A stretch of 64,000 nt of DNA from Spinacia oleracea. Lineage: Eukaryota; Streptophyta; Magnoliopsida; Caryophyllales; Amaranthaceae. Shown one piece after another: positions 33,601 to 45,328 of this stretch. Within the stretch, counting starts at the first letter, position 1. Each line of letters begins with the position of its first letter. The translations under genes were made by a program, and so were the position numbers. The stretch is from positions 67,634,398 to 67,698,397 of the forward strand of contig NC_079487.1 in NCBI RefSeq assembly GCF_020520425.1, given 5' to 3'. The notes below the pieces were generated by a model. That model did no database searches. It was given only the letters and a program-made list of their open reading frames with translations, and was not told the DNA's origin.

Positions 33601-34566
33601 TGCTTTGGACTTAATTATTCACCCCACTTCAGTAAGATTCCAAATACGGAGGTTGATTGCAAATCCTAACAAATGTGATATGTGTAGATGACAATTATCT
33701 GCAACACTTGATAAACTAACAAGCAATGCAAATTGATGAAAAATGTGGCAATAAGATAGTAATGTTTAGAGAAAGATGAAGCGAGATGAAAAATAATTGG
33801 ATGTAAAAAGCTATTCAAGCACTCCAGCCAGTAGAGTGAGTATGAAACTACAGTTTAGAGTCAATTCTTATGATATACTTCGTAATAAGTTAATAACTAT
33901 GAATTGTCAGTAAGGCATGGCAGATATGTCTTAATCTTATGACTTGTTCTGGTTGATCAGTTGCTCGAAATCTTTATTTTCTACCGAAGGCCGACATGAA
34001 GGATCACATCAATATTAAAACAAACAAATATTAAAGTCAAAATGACACCTCATATGATTTCAATTATCTAATCCAGACATTTAAAATTCGTACAGTTGAG
34101 GAGACGGAAACAAACAAAACCAGCTAACATGGGGCAAAACCTTGTTAAACACTTCAGATTACTGTCTATGTATTTTCCAGTAATCCTGGGAAAAGTCTTG
34201 ACACAATGAAATTTTGGCAGCTTACTGAACCACCAAAAACCAAAAAAGAACATGATCCAAACATTGTTGATTTATTTATAACTTCCTTTAAAAATAAACA
34301 AAAAAGACATGCAATTTGATCCCTTCTACAAAAATATATATGCAGCTTTTCAGAGCTCATCTTCAAACAATAAAAGAGACTCACCTACACGGTTAGTTTA
34401 ATGAACTTCTCAATACTTTATCACCTTTCTGCAGCAGATATTAAAGCATCCTATTTTGGTTAGAGAAGCAATGTACAAGCTGGGCAGGAATAATATAGGC
34501 AATTTGCTGCACTTCTTTTTTTTGAGACATTTTTATTTGACGGGGTAAGATTTTGCATGAATATAC

Positions 34567-34766
34567 CTCAATTGCCTCCGTCAAATCCTCAGTGGCATCT
34601 GCTCGTTTGGCATAACTATCACGCAAAGTTAAATTAAATCAATACAATCACTTGTTTGGATCAGTTCAAATGACAAGTAAAGAGCACCCATACCGTTTTG
34701 CAAGTTCTTTTTTCTTCAAATCAGGTGGTGGCCCATCAAAGACATAGCCAGAAGGAAAGATGTTCA
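34567..34766 (-). pseudogene. FEN1 (flap endonuclease 1) gene fragment, two exons
   Basis: Exon 34766-34694 encodes GYVFDGPPPDLKKKELAKR and exon 34615-34567 encodes YAKRADATEDLTEAIE. The split codon (CG|T), donor GTATGG, acceptor GATAG and second donor GTATAT are intact. This is the conserved segment of the FEN1 N domain (YVFDGKPPDLKKxELAKR) used in Okazaki-fragment and base-excision repair. No Mg-binding exons before or after were found within several kb. The first exon's 5' border is unclear because its first codons do not match the family. I read it as a captured fragment; it could be spliced into a chimeric transcript. Confidence 0.7.
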
Positions 34767-34799
34767 CTTGAATAAGATAAAAAAAAAAGATCAACCATC

Positions 34800-37430
34800 A
34801 TAGATATGTCATCCTTGGATTAGGGCGGTGGATGAGATTACACGTGGCATAAGAGAGATGCCCTTATTTCCCACACGACACTGATTTCTAAATTGTCATC
34901 CTTTGTTTGGGAGTTAGGATGGAGGGAGTAGCTGAAATTAACAAATGCTACCAGTCTACCATATTTAACGAAGTGACAATCAATATTCCCGAAAGAAAGG
35001 GATAATCACTACTGATAATTCGCCACCCACAGGACAACGCGAAGACAACCCAAAGCTTCTTAATTTTACGAAATACTTCACATGTTGTCATATGGGTGTT
35101 GTAATCTATTAATTCCACCCAAAAAATGTCAGCTAAAACCTATGATTTTTAATATCATTTAAATGAAACCAGATCATAGAAGAAGTCGATTGATGGATCC
35201 AATTGAAACAAATTCCAGATCTTTTAGGTGTGTAAAATTCATTTCTAATAAAAAATTATAAAGTCACTAAGTCAGTAACAATAAACAATCAATTACATCA
35301 AATTAAACAATGCAATTGAGTAGTTGAGAGATCAACCATCAAAAGTTAAGGATGTCATACCTTGTGTTCTTAATCATAGTTCTATAAACACAAATACTCT
35401 AATGAAATGTAGGGGAACTTTGATAAGAAAAACGCATGAATTCGGGACCATTTAGAACAATATAAGAAACAAAGGACATTAATTCAGGAACATTAGAACA
35501 AGAACACATGAACATCTGAATATTAATTTCTACTGAAGCTGTTGAACCCAGAACACAAAAACGCAGGAACTAAAATTGCTGAACCAATATCATATTTTAA
35601 ACCGATAATTAATATGAATATGAAAATTTAAATAACAGCATCAAGATCTCAAGAATATTAAAATGGGAATACAAACTTCAGGAATATTAGAACAGAAACA
35701 CAAACTTCAGGAATATTAGAACACTAAAATTTAACCCATATCTCTTTATTAAATCAATCGATAAGTGCCTTACACACAAACAGACTCCACTTGATACGAT
35801 CACCAACAACGAAAACCCAAACACACAAACAAATTGGGGGAAAAAAACAACCATATGGCATATCCATGAATACAAGAACAGTAAAATCACATATCGATCC
35901 AGATTAAAACAAAGAAACCCCAAAGAACCATCGAATCGGAAAAAAAGAAAAATCCCAAAAGAAAACAGACCAGATGCACGAGTACAAGAAACGAACTGAC
36001 TTACCCAAATCGCCGGAATCGCAATCATTGCAGATCTGAATAAGAATGATTCCAATAATTCTAAGACTTCCAATAAGACCTTAGAGGATTCCAAAGCCCA
36101 ACCGATTGTTGTCAATTGGATTTTGCATTTGAATCCTCTAAGGTGTTATTGGAAACCTTACTATGGGGAATTTTGAAGGCAATGGACAACAAACGCAGGA
36201 AAAAAAAAACTAAACTGGAAAGGGACGGGACGGGAAGCTCAGAGATGGAGGGACAGGAAGCTCAGGATCGAGAGGACGAAGAGGAGAGGGAAACCCTAAA
36301 AAAAGAAAAAGAGGAAGGGAAGCAGTGAAGAGCTGAAGACCGAAGAGGGAGAAGTGGCGAAATAAGGGCGGTGGATGAGATTACACGTGGCACGATCCGA
36401 TAGAATGGCAAAGGAGTAGTAAAGAGATATGGGTGGGGGTAAAATTGGCAGCACACTATTGCTGCAATAGTAACTTGAAGTTTGTATGTTTTAAAGTGTT
36501 AGGATATGAAGAATGTTCATTAGTTTTTAGTTGCCACTATACCTAACATATTACTTGATTCATCAAGCAAGAGAGAGTAAAAGAAATAAATATTTGTAAT
36601 AGTAATTGCAATTTGAATCCTGAGAATATGAAAACAGGAAGTAAGAATTCAATGCTTACATTTCCTCGAGCAAGCACATTGGCGACTATTCAGGAAATAA
36701 TCCATTCTCTTTTTATCATTTCAATAGTTTTGTGGCTTGAACTCCATTTTGTAGTTGTTGGAATTAAAGCTTTAAGCATCCCTCTTCGTTTACCTCGTAA
36801 CTAATAATTATATATGTGTAGATCAAGAGAATTTTTTGTACTCCATCCTATAATTTTAGTCTGTTATACTCTAAATTTTTCATTGTAGCATTTCCTAGGA
36901 GCCTGTTCATAGGTCCCATCTGTTATAGGATGAAGATTTGGGTCATCTTAACTCCGTGTTTTTGAAGATACTTTCCGTCTTTTGTTAATTTATAGGGATG
37001 GGTAAAGGCTATTATCGGCTTAATACATCATACCAAACATTTATCATTGAATGATATTGAAAGAATTTATTTATTAAATCAACTATAAGTTTTAAGTCTG
37101 AAAAGAGAATAGTCATGAATTACGTTGTTAACTTCTCTGAAAATACAATTACTTCAGCTCGCTATAATGAGATTTGATTTTGGATTTTCTAAAACCTATT
37201 AAAAAGACTGATAGAAGTCGTGTTGCTTTTGGGCTTTTGGCCTTCTATTCTCTTAGCATTGGTTGTTACAATTTCATGATTGTGGTTAACAAGGAGGCCC
37301 CGGCCCGTGCCTCTCCCACTTTCATTAAACTTCCAAGCAGTACGTACAAAATCTTTTAAATGGAATTAGATTGAATAAGCAATTTCTATCGTTCACAACT
37401 TTGGCTTTTGTAGCATGGTACCCTTCTCTA
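34800..37430. other. Mosaic DNA without an identified gene
   Basis: Two copies of GGGCGGTGGATGAGATTACA (about 34823 and 36366) mark a duplicated block. A 28-bp inverted repeat pairs 36067-36095 with 36128-36156 (CTTAGAGGATTC). On the minus strand an ATG-containing segment ending ATTTGG|GTAAGTC at about 36002 looks like a first exon with donor, but its protein is not recognisable. Nothing else can be supported. Confidence 0.4.
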
Positions 37431-37434
37431 ATTA

Positions 37435-38084
37435 AATAATATATCTACACCCCACCCCCACCCCCCACTCCCTAAAATGACATGGTCTCCACTTGTTTTT
37501 CTTATTAAAATATCTACTCAACCCCACTTGTTTTATTACTTTATTCCATTCAATTCTTCTTCTTAATACCCGTGCCCGACGAAGTGTCTCTCTTAAATAA
37601 ATACGGAGGGAGTACCAATTAATTTATTACATTTCTCTTAATTTTTCCACAATTTTTTTTAGCTCAATTATTACTTCTTGATACAAGAGTCTATAAAAAT
37701 TGAAAACATAAAAATAAATAAATAAAAAGAAAAAAGGGTGGAGTATAAAAAAAAGTCGGCCATCCCTCTGAATCCTTTTCAATTTATATGGGCCGACTTT
37801 CAGCAGAAGTTGGGTCCCTTAGATAAGCAAAAGCAGGGAACTCGAAAAGCATCTTACTCCGTATTGGCTTAGTTTTATAGATGGATTAGGCCTAACATTT
37901 GTCTGATTACTACAAATATAAAGTATGAGTATGTGGGCCAAGTACAACAGAGCCATCATCTTCATTTTATGGGTCTGGCTCTAATACCATATCAAATATG
38001 GGTCTGGACCGTATCCGTCATCAAGAGAAGAGTTCACTTAAAAAGGTCGTAGCAGGTTCCACCTTAAAACCATATGGTTATAAG
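37435..38084. repeat. Dispersed duplication, copy 2 (matches 10633-11288)
   Basis: Same order and orientation as the copy in NPF intron 3: right half of a Stowaway MITE, the block GTCGGCCATCCCTCTGAATC, and the short LTR-like unit with primer-binding-like site at 37978-37989. Similarity ends at CCATATGGTTATAAG, exactly where Copia-derived DNA begins. Confidence 0.85.
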
Positions 38085-41000
38085 TGACCAATTTTTAGTC
38101 ATAAACTCTTGATTAGGTCTACAAATCCTTTAAGGTTAAACAACTTGATTAGAATTAATAAGGACTGAATAATTGGTAGATTATTGGTGCCCTTGATTAA
38201 TTGCTGCAAATGTTTATATGATGCATACAATGTGTTTTAACTAACCAATTATGTGGGCCATTCATGATAATGAATGGATGAATGGTATATATTGTATATG
38301 TACTATTTTGCAGGTTATGAAGTGACTAGTATGGCCCAAATAGATAGAAAATATGGTCTGCGTACCATTAATTTGAATGTAATTGGTCTAATGCACCAAA
38401 TTTGTTTTTCAGTTTAAATATGGTCTGCGTACCATCAAATAGTTGTAATTAGTTTTAATTATAGCTTATCCTATGTGGAGAAAATGGCGCCTCCCACGGT
38501 GAAATTCAAGACGAAGTTTCCATTTTCGAGACGGACTTTGAAGTTGGAGCTTCAAGATGAAGTCGGGCCATACTAGATCACATTTATCTTATGCATGCTT
38601 TAAGTTATTTATTGCTTTAAATATGTCTTAATTATGCATGAGATTGTGGCTTGATTATGTTGCATGATTAAGGATTTTAGTTCACTTAAAATCTAACCAA
38701 CATAGTAAGAGCCTTAAGTTCTAAACTTAAAAATTGAGTTAAAAGGTGCCATGCCAAAATAACACTTACTTGGATATCCTTTACATCGATCTTAGTAATA
38801 GTTTTCCGCCATAGCGAGGTGTTACTTGTCGATACTAAAGGGGTAAGGTACACAAATAATTGTGAGTACATGTTAGTTTTGGTGAAACTCAACGATATAA
38901 GTAAGGAGTCCTTTTATGTCGTGGCAAAATCGATAGGTTTACCTAATAAGTTCTTAGACGTACCTATCAACCAAGAGCAGTTTCTAGACTATTAGCAAAA
39001 GGTTTTTGCTTACCTAAAATGTTTTAGAATTGAGTCAAAATACATTATGTGCTTAATTCTTCAATGGTTTTAGGATCTTGGAATCATTTTATTCACACCT
39101 GCCGGAACATTAAATTCGAAGAAAATACTAATAACTTGTTTAAATTGCATGAATGCTTTAATTTTCGAGTTATTACTCATGATAAATGTTTAGACTTTGC
39201 ATGCTTCAATGTATGTTTTAATTATTGTTTATAATTAAATATCTTGCACTGCAGTAAACCCTTTTAGAAAGGTAACAGTAAATTTCCTCGATTGGTAGTG
39301 AATCCAAGAACGATTCACGGAAATGAGAGAAAATGAGCAATTTAAAATGTACGTTTCTTATAGCGACTTTTATGGTTGTTTTCGAGTATCAAAATCGAAT
39401 GGCAAACCAATTGGTGCTTGTGAATTCAAAATACACTGTAGTTTTGAGTTCATAAAGCATTGAGCTTAAACGCTCAGCTTTACCAATGGTTAACAACCTA
39501 ACATCTTTGTCCATTTAATTCTCGAATGAGTCTAGTCCCTAGACATTCGAATAGATCGATGCTTAGAGAACTTTAGAAGCTTCTGGTAAGATCATCTAGT
39601 TGAAACAAAATATTCAACATAAATTAAAATGGTAATTAAGAACCTTGTTGGAGTGACATTGGACATGTCTAACAAAGTATAAAAGTCAACACTAAAGAAT
39701 TCAATTCTTAAGACTATAAGAAAGGGTACAAGAAATAGGAAAACAAGGAACAAATAAAAGGAATTTACGATTCCGTTTCTACCTATAAGTTTATGTTTAA
39801 AGAGAAGTGACCTAGCAATCAAACTTCCTTGGTATCATATACCGCTTGAGGTTCTTACTTCGGTAATAACTCAAACTATGGAAGCTAGGATACACTAATG
39901 GCCTACAAGTGGGAAATGAAGCATGGCAATGCTACATTAGTTGTAGGGTCATCTAGTTTGTTTTAAGTCCTTTCATAGGCTGGAACTTAATGGTTATTTT
40001 GTTCCACAATCAGCATACCTAATTTCTGTTTTCAAACACATAAAGACTCACATTCAGAAGAACAAAAACAATGTTTGTTTGTTTATTTGAATGAAATGGT
40101 CATTTACGGGTTGAGTCAATATGCTTGATTAAAACAAACAAATCTTTAACAATAAAACTTTACTAGGTTCAAATCAATCTCTTGATTTGAGTTCCACTAA
40201 CCTTTAGCATTGTTGCTTAGACCATATCAACAAGTTAACATTCAAAAGCTCTATTTTGATGGACTTTTGAAAGTTGATTGATTTATAGATCAATTTAAGA
40301 CAACTAGTCTTACTTGTTGAAAGTAACAAAAGATATGAACTATTGTTAGAACTCCTAGACAATAGAGTTCAAAGCTAAAGAAAGATTTTATGACTTTATT
40401 ATTTCACATGGATTTGAGTGAATATAGGTTTATTTACTCAAATGTGATATAAGTTGAATCTGTTTGACTAGTTCAAAGATTCAGAAGTATAAAATCCACT
40501 TGGCAAGAAATCATAAAGATCTAGGTTAGATCATGTTGTTGATTACTTATACCAAGAATGATCATCAATGATTGTGTGTTGTAATTTCACGATCTAGCTC
40601 CATAAGATATGGTATATCTAAGTTGGAATGATCGAAGTCGGTTAGTACTTGATTCGATCAATGATGGATCATAAAGACTTTTCCTATAATTTCTAAACAA
40701 AATGCTCAACTACCACCAAACTAAACCAAATTCGTCAAAGCTATTGAAAAGTAATTTCAGAATATCTTTTCATAATATATATCTAGAGAGTTGCCAAACT
40801 CAGTGGGAGCTTAGCGTTTGTTATTCAACAAACTAAGGCCCAAGTATATATATATGTTTCATTGTGATTTATTCAAATGAAACACAAGGGTATTGTTTCT
40901 ACCACGAATTTTTGAGAACATAATGTTTGTTTGCTCGAAATAATGTCCTTTTGGAGATTCGTTTCCAAAATGACAAGTGGGAGAAAATAGACCTCGAAAG

Positions 41001-41441
41001 TCTTCGAGGCGAACAACAAACATAAACGGACATTCAGGAGGCTTTTCGAAGTTCTTTAGAAAATCCGAACATGTATTCTTTAAGGAATTTAGAAGTGGCT
41101 TTAAAGAATAGACATCTCTTAGAAGACTTCACAAGTGCTTCAAGGAGAACAGAATATTCAAAGGACTTTCAAGTGGCTATTAATATTCTATTTGCTTGAT
41201 GTTCTATACCCAAGTAGGCATAGAGTTCAAGTCACTGAAACTATGAGATTCTTCTATTAGATAGTGAAGAAACCTACAACTTGCAGTCAAACTATTATCA
41301 TGTAGATTAATGAGTTTGTGACCTGTGAGAAAGCTATGACGAAACCCAGATTCCCTAAAAAGGTTAGAGGCCATATATAGACTCAAATGTTTTAAATGGT
41401 TAGAGGCCATAAAACAATGTTTTGATGACAAAATTGAAATT

Positions 41442-41741
41442 TTGTTGATTTGCAAGAATAGTTTCACACCTATTGGTTGCAAGTTTGTTTTAAGGATAAA
41501 AACCATCAAACATAGAATTATTTTCACACACAAAGCTAGATTAGTTGCTAAAGGTTACAAGCAAATTCATGGCATGGATTGTGTTGAAACCTCATGCATA
41601 ATCATAATGCTCAAGTCTATAAATCAAGCAATAATTGCATATTGGTACATATGGCAATTGGATGACAAAACGTATTCCTCAATCAAATGTTGGAAGAAAA
41701 CTATGTACATGGCATGTCATAGAATTTGTGAATCCAAATAA
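41442..41741 (+). pseudogene. Copia reverse-transcriptase remnant
   Basis: The frame resembles the start of the Ty1/Copia reverse transcriptase: PIGCKFVLRIKTI, then HKARLVAKGYKQ and IWQLDDKT. Conserved residues are partly lost and the catalytic YVDD region is not found; downstream pieces appear only in scattered frames with many stops. Non-functional. Confidence 0.7.
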
Positions 41742-43932
41742 ATGCTTGAAAAGGAATGCTAGCTTATGAAATCTAAGTACAGATTTAAGCAAGCAATTGG
41801 GAATTGGAACAGTACTTTAGTGAAGCTAATAAGCATTTTAGTTTCATAAAATGTACATGATTCTTATAGATGTATAAGAAGTTTAGTGGGAGTACATAAA
41901 AACTTAATTGGTCCTATGTGTATCACACACATATCTCTCTATTGTGAAATAACATTCAAATGCTAATGACTTAGATTTGAAATTATTCATCAATGATGGA
42001 CCAAGGCGAAACTCAGTGCATACTGGGTATTAAGATCCATTCACAAAGATCTTATAATATTGTTCTGGATTAAGTAATGGCATTTACTAAATCAAACACG
42101 AAAGACTCCATTGGAGACATTCGACCCATATGAATAAATCTAAGTAAAGGATGTTTGAACTATGTATAAGCATTTACTAAGTTAAACATCAAAGGATCTA
42201 AGTGAGATTCTTAACCTATATTGTATGTCAAAAGAATTTAGCTGGAATTAGTATCTACTGAAACTATATGAGCTAAAAGCTACATGAATAGAATTCAATT
42301 GAGAATTATTCTGCAAAAGAATTTATCATGTATGATATAATATGAGGATCGCCAAAAACGTATCGTATGACTTTAGGCATGACGAACATATACCAATCTC
42401 TATTGATCTAAGTGAAGATCAACTAGATTGAGACCAAGAATACTTATGGTACTTGAAAAAGTACATAGGAATAGTTCTTGATTCAAGGAAATAAAGATAT
42501 GCTAAATATTGATGCTACACGCAGAAACACTGGCAAAGGATCAAGCAAGATCCCTTTGGAGTTAACCATTGACAAAAACGAGCTAAAGAGAATCGTGTTT
42601 TGAAATGGCAACATGGATCGGAGACCATGAGTTGTTGCGTGGGAAATTAAATATTAATTTCTATGTTCTAAGATACAGTTGGAAAGTCTTCCACATATCT
42701 GTGAACTGCTTGGATAAGCAAATCCAAACAAAGCATCACTAGCACCCTAAATAGTTGAAGTAAAAGTAATTATTGCCTAAGAAGCAATGAAACAGGGTTG
42801 TTTAAGTTAAAGAGTTCTTCACAGAACTTGGGTGGATCACATGTCTGCTAACTTGATGGTTCTTCATTGCAAAATGCGTAGAACCACTATCGAAGTAAGA
42901 AAGACTAGATCACATAATAAACAAACTCAAAAGATCTTATCATCATATCTCGAATATTATTCGATGAAAAGGATATTAAGATTGGCAAAGCATGATAACT
43001 AAACCTATGCAACAAGTGAGAAGCAACACTCACGTTGTAGCACTGGAAATCAAGCATAGCTTTGAATTCCATGAACTGTTTTAAAGATGGGTTTGAGGCC
43101 CACGGTTGTAAAACATTGGGGTTGAACATTTATCATATATGAAATGTATTTTCATATTCCACTTAATCTTGGTTTAGTATTAAATGATGAGTCCCTTCAA
43201 TTTGACGAAATATTCAAGATAGACTGTCAGGACCAGTCCTGTGACTAAGAAATGTCTATCAAGTGAACTTGAATGTTAAAAGTTGAAAATGGTCCCTGGT
43301 CGGAGTTTTCTATAAAGATGGACGCATAGAAAACGTTAGACGACTAGAATGCAAGATGACTAGTAGTTCTGTTTCTTGAACTATGTGGACATGGCAATGT
43401 CGCAATCATTTGCATAGATACTTACTTTGGGAAGACTAGTATCGGACAGACCTATGAAACTTTACTGTAAGAGATGAAAATCTGTCATAAGTAAATTTCA
43501 TTAAAATTATTAGACACTAAATCCTCAATACCTGAGTGATTTGAGATTACTTGTTTGAGAACTGGTTGCTTTGACGTTGACCAACCGTCGCACCGTAAAA
43601 GGAGGCTATAAAGGCAACGCTCAGGTAATCACCTATCAAACGAAGTCTAATCTCAAGATCACAAGATTGGGATTGTCCTCCCATAAATCGGGATGAGATG
43701 CTTAAAAGTTGTACAAGGCCACTCGGAGAGCTAGAAACTGTAAAATGCATGGCCGTGCTCGGATGAATCATAGGCTATGATTATCTGTTTATTTGATTAG
43801 TTGAACTCTGAAACCGAGAAACACCTCTGGACATAATAAGGATGACAACTCTTACCTTATGTTCAAGAGCAAGCATCGAGCGACAAAGGAATTAGGTAAA
43901 TGCACACTTGTCCCTAAGGACAAGTGGGAGAC

Positions 43933-45328
43933 TGATGGAAATAATGCCCTTGGTCCAAGTATGCATATAATATTAAGTCTAATAAATGCGGTTCAGTATT
44001 AATTAAACAAGTTAATAATTCAGTGAGATCAAGTGAGCTGAATGCCTAGCTAGAGGCCGCTTCAGTTCAAGTGGAATTAATGATATTAATCCACAGCTTA
44101 CTCTTGACTGAACCCGTAGGGTCACACAAATAGTACGTAAACGGATCAAGTATTTAATGGCATTAAATACTCCATCTATGGATATTCGGAATCGACGGAT
44201 CTTGGTTTCAGTGGGAGCTGAGATCGTCACAAGCAAGAAATGAATACTCTGGAAACGATGATATTACCGGAAACGGAAATATGGATCGTATCGGAAATAT
44301 AAATATTATCCAAGTCGTAGATGTTGCCGGAAACGGAAACATGGTACGTATCGGAAAATATTATTGGAAATGGAAATATTACCGGAATCGAAAATATTGC
44401 CGGAAACGGAAATATTGTCAGAATCGGAAATATTATCGGAATCGGAAAATAATTCCGGAAACGGAAATATTAAATATTTGTTCGAAACGGAAATTAATTC
44501 CGGAATCGGAAATATTAAATATTCTTCGTATCGGAAATGAATTCCGGAACCGGGAATTTAATCGGAAGCGCATCATACGAATTAGCATCGGACGAGGCTT
44601 GCTAGACGAAGGCCCAGCACGAAGCCAGGCCCGCGCCCAGCAAGCCGAGCGCCCAACATGGAGCTGCCACAGCCTCGCCAGGCCCAGCGCAAGGCCAGGC
44701 CCAGCAAGGCCTTGGCGCGCGCACGCTAAGCGTGCTGTTGGGCTGCGAGCAACGGCTGCTCGTGTGGGCCGCAAGGCCTGCGCGGGTGGTGCGATGCTCG
44801 TGGCCTTACGATGCTCATGTTCGTAACGAATCCTAATCCTATCGGAATTCGTGTATTGATTAAATCCTAATCCTAATAAGATTATATTTATTATTTAGAG
44901 TTCAAGTTGGATTCTAATTAATAAATCCAAATCCTAGTAGGATTATAATTCCTTTTCCATACCTCTATAAATAGGAGCCAAGGGTCATAATTTATAGATA
45001 CAATTGAATTATTCTAAAGGTAAGATTTTGAAGAAAAATCAGCCATACACTTGCACCATTATAGCCGAAATTCCTAAGCTACCTTAAGGGCGATTCTAGT
45101 TGGTCAAGCTTAAGGCGGATCCGGGCGTGCTGTGGACTATCTACGGAGGGACGACACTTGGAGTCCTAAAGACTTGTTCTTGTTCGGTTCGGGCGCAGCT
45201 AGGGAGGGCACGCAACAAAGTGTATGCATCTAAACTATGCTAAATGATTATGTGTAAATAATATGCTTTCCTGGCTTTATGGTTTTTCCGCATGATTTAT
45301 GTTTTGTCATATGAATCATAACCTATCA
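43933..45328 (+). repeat. Copia 3' LTR (1396 bp)
   Basis: TG...CA ends, same family as the solo LTR at 62005-63409 and the partial LTR at 1-622. It contains a minisatellite of ACGGAAATATT/CGGAAACGGAAAT units at about 44250-44570, followed by a GC-rich stretch, and ends with the GGCGGATCCGG block. Confidence 0.9.
44250..44570 (+). repeat. GGAAAYGGAAATATT minisatellite in the Copia LTR
   Basis: More than 15 variants of (C)GGAAACGGAAATATT or CGGAATCGGAAATATT in tandem with irregular spacing of 12-25 bp. The same array, inverted, is at 62780-63100. The apparent Arg/Lys/Tyr-rich reading frames over it are low-complexity artefacts. Confidence 0.85.

Larger units (their letters stand above)
38085..45328 (+). 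mobile_element. 5'-truncated, decayed Copia element with its 3' LTR
   Basis: No 5' LTR is present. The internal part is mostly non-coding. Around 41442-41741 a degenerate RVT_2 segment reads FTHKARLVAKGYKQIHGMDC and IWQLDDKT, but it is full of stops beyond. A polypurine tract ACAAGTGGGAGAC directly precedes the LTR, which starts TGATGGAAATAATGCCC at 43933 and ends CATAACCTATCA at 45328. Orientation is plus. The left limit coincides with the end of the dispersed repeat at 38084. Low coding content over about 5.8 kb also suggests a LARD-like derivative. Confidence 0.75.

Noticed and set aside
35687..36328. Minus-strand frame of 142 codons and plus-strand charged frame of 70 codons
   Set aside because: The first becomes hydrophobic low-complexity after a plausible splice donor; the second is a purine-rich shadow across an inverted repeat. 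No family match.
44281..44826. Arg/Lys/Tyr-rich frame of 181 codons (and its counterpart at 62490-63062)
   Set aside because: It is a translation of the GGAAAYGGAAATATT minisatellite and the GC-rich part of the Copia LTR.
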